Origin: Gammaproteobacteria bacterium
Lineage (GTDB): Bacteria > Pseudomonadota > Gammaproteobacteria > SZUA-140
Direction: 5' to 3'
DNA: 64,000 nt
NCBI GenBank assembly: GCA_015491865.1
Contig: WFVD01000031.1
Location: 27,684 to 91,683 of the forward strand
Below are positions 62,430 through 64,000 of this stretch, piece by piece (position 1 is the stretch's first letter; the number at the start of each line of letters is the position of its first letter). The position numbers were made by a program, and so were the translations under genes. A model generated the notes under the pieces. The model saw only the letters and a program-made list of their open reading frames with translations, was not told the DNA's origin and made no database searches.

Positions 62430-62456
62430 GTGGTACAAATATTAGATATGTAGCAC
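62430..62456. promoter_or_regulatory. Candidate NikR operator between nikL and nikR
   Basis: GTGGTAC-N13-GTAGCAC, near-perfect inverted repeat in the divergent intergenic region. Confidence 0.5.
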
Positions 62457-62528
62457 TCTAAAGTCAATCAATGTGAGTGATGGTATTGGTTGCTGAGTGC
62501 CGTAATATCGCGCTATGAGGTATGCAAT

Positions 62529-63011
62529 ATGTCAGAGTTAGTAAGGTTTGGGGTCTCGATTGATAATAATCTGCTGGATAAGTTTGATGAACTGATTGGT
62601 CGTAAGGGGTACAAAAACCGTTCTGAGGCGATCCGCGACCTGATTCGTGACCATATGGTGGAGCAGGAGTGGGAGGCCGACGCTGAAACGGTGGGCACCT
62701 TCACGATGGTCTATGATCATCACACGCGCGACCTCTCTTCTAAACTGACCCATCTACAGCACTCCTTTACCGGCGAGATCTGTTCGGTGCTGCATATCCA
62801 TCTTGACCATAATAACTGCCTCGAAGTGTTGGTGTTAAAGGGTAAAGCACAACTGCTGCAGAGACTGGCTGATAAACTGGTTAGTGTGCGTGGTGTTAAG
62901 CATGGAAAACTGACCATGACAACGACTGGTGAGGCGATGCCGACGGGACCGGGTGATCATAACCATTCGCATCCAGATGATGGCCACACCCATGGCCATT
63001 CTCACGGTTGA
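62529..63011 (+). CDS. nikR: Nickel-responsive transcriptional regulator NikR, with His-rich C-terminus
   Basis: Start at ATG 62529 ([48 protein letters not shown]); '[15 protein letters not shown]' metal site; tail '[18 protein letters not shown]'. Confidence 0.95.
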   Translation: MSELVRFGVSIDNNLLDKFDELIGRKGYKNRSEAIRDLIRDHMVEQEWEADAETVGTFTMVYDHHTRDLSSKLTHLQHSFTGEICSVLHIHLDHNNCLEVLVLKGKAQLLQRLADKLVSVRGVKHGKLTMTTTGEAMPTGPGDHNHSHPDDGHTHGHSHG

Positions 63012-63067
63012 CATGGACTACTCTTCACCGTTATTCAAAGACAGGGAGCAGATTTTCGGGTCGACGG

Positions 63068-63364
63068 CTAGCTTTTATCAGGAGGCGTGTCGTCCGCTGC
63101 CGGGGTGTTGTTATCTGCTTCAGAAACCACTGGAATATAGTGTGGGTAGCTATCCTGATCGATGAGTGATTCGGGTAAGAGGATGGTGTTGTGGCAACCG
63201 AGGCTATAGCGTCCTCTGGATTCCGGCGAGGTACCCTTATAGCAGTAGCCGCGAGGATCGTTTTGAACCTTGCTTAGAGACTTCCAATGTCGGCATGCGC
63301 CACACTGCATCGAGGTCAATTTCGATTTGATGACAGTTTTCACTCCGCCTCCTTGCTGGAACAC
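63068..63364 (-). CDS. Hypothetical small Cys-containing protein
   Basis: 98 aa; 'MQCGACRHWKSLSKVQNDPRGYCYKGTSPESRGRYSLGCH' resembles a Cys-rich metal-binding motif. Start may be the internal Met. Confidence 0.45.
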   Translation of the reverse strand: MFQQGGGVKTVIKSKLTSMQCGACRHWKSLSKVQNDPRGYCYKGTSPESRGRYSLGCHNTILLPESLIDQDSYPHYIPVVSEADNNTPAADDTPPDKS

Positions 63365-63607
63365 CCAGATCGAGATGGCCAGAAGCTACCTGGTTATTTT
63401 CCCTTATGATTGCGATGAGTACGTAGTAGGCAAGGCGATGTACTGAGAACAAACGGGCAAACAGGTTGTGAACATCTCTAAACGCTTCTTATTCTGCGGC
63501 CTTCACCAGAAGGGTGCAACCACATATGCTTGGGAGCATAGGCGACTTTGGCCATTTTGTTTTATGGGCGTTGCCGTTTGGGTTATTAGCGTTAAGGAGT
63601 CTCTGAT

Positions 63608-64000
63608 GTATTCGAGAATTGGTTCATAACGGTCTTGCCGTCAACACCGGCACGATTGTGGATGCCACGATCATTGATGCGCCCAGCTCAACCAAGAACA
63701 AGGATAAGGCACGAGATCCGGAGGTGCATCAGACGCGCAAGGGAAACCAGTGGTATTTTGGTATGAAGGCGCATATCGGGGTCGGCAGCCAAACCCAATT
63801 GATTCATTCGGTGGCAGCCACTGCGGCCAATGTTCATGACAGTCAGTTGCTTGGTGACTTGTTGCACGGCGAAGAAACCCGCGTTTGGGGTGATTCAGCC
63901 TATTCGGGGCAAGGGGATCAAATCCGCAAACATGCGCCCAATGCAACGGACTTTACCAACCAGAAAGGTCGTCGCAACCATCCGCTGACTGATGAAGAAA
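63608..64000 (+). pseudogene. IS5-family transposase fragment (5'-truncated; continues past the window edge)
   Basis: In-frame translation '[99 protein letters not shown]…'; a TGA stop lies immediately upstream (63605-63607). Confidence 0.85.

Noticed and set aside
63671-63946. 91-aa - strand ORF at the right edge
   Set aside because: Antisense to the IS5-family transposase fragment.

Overview
Gammaproteobacterial chromosome segment, densely coding, with mostly core genes and several accessory modules. Core blocks are ettA; prfC; rnhB-dnaE-accA-tilS-pyrG-eno-ftsB-ispD-ispF-truD; ssrA (tmRNA)/smpB; ratA-ratB/bamE/fur; uppP/cysZ; and an initiator tRNA. The most notable feature is two paralogous Mrp/MBH-type antiporter operons (about 3.4-10.7 kb and 38.0-45.8 kb). 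Both have the E-F-G-B'-B-C-D-D-L gene order, three large NuoL/MrpD-like subunits each, and no hydrogenase or NADH-dehydrogenase catalytic subunit in the window. The second operon is flanked by and overlaps a Kef-type antiporter, a UspA gene and a P-type ATPase. It has a fused B'-B subunit, and its last NuoL-like subunit appears to have lost the conserved membrane Glu/Lys residues. Other modules: a NikMLQO/NikR nickel-uptake locus with two candidate NikR operators, a truncated haemoglobin plus 2Fe-2S flavoreductase pair, a Fur-box-preceded cupredoxin, an orphan substrate-binding lipoprotein next to a GGDEF-EAL protein, a glycerol-phosphate/FGGY-kinase cassette, a candidate sRNA with a C-rich loop, and an IS5-family transposase remnant at the right edge. 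All calls come from reading the sequence; no database search was run.
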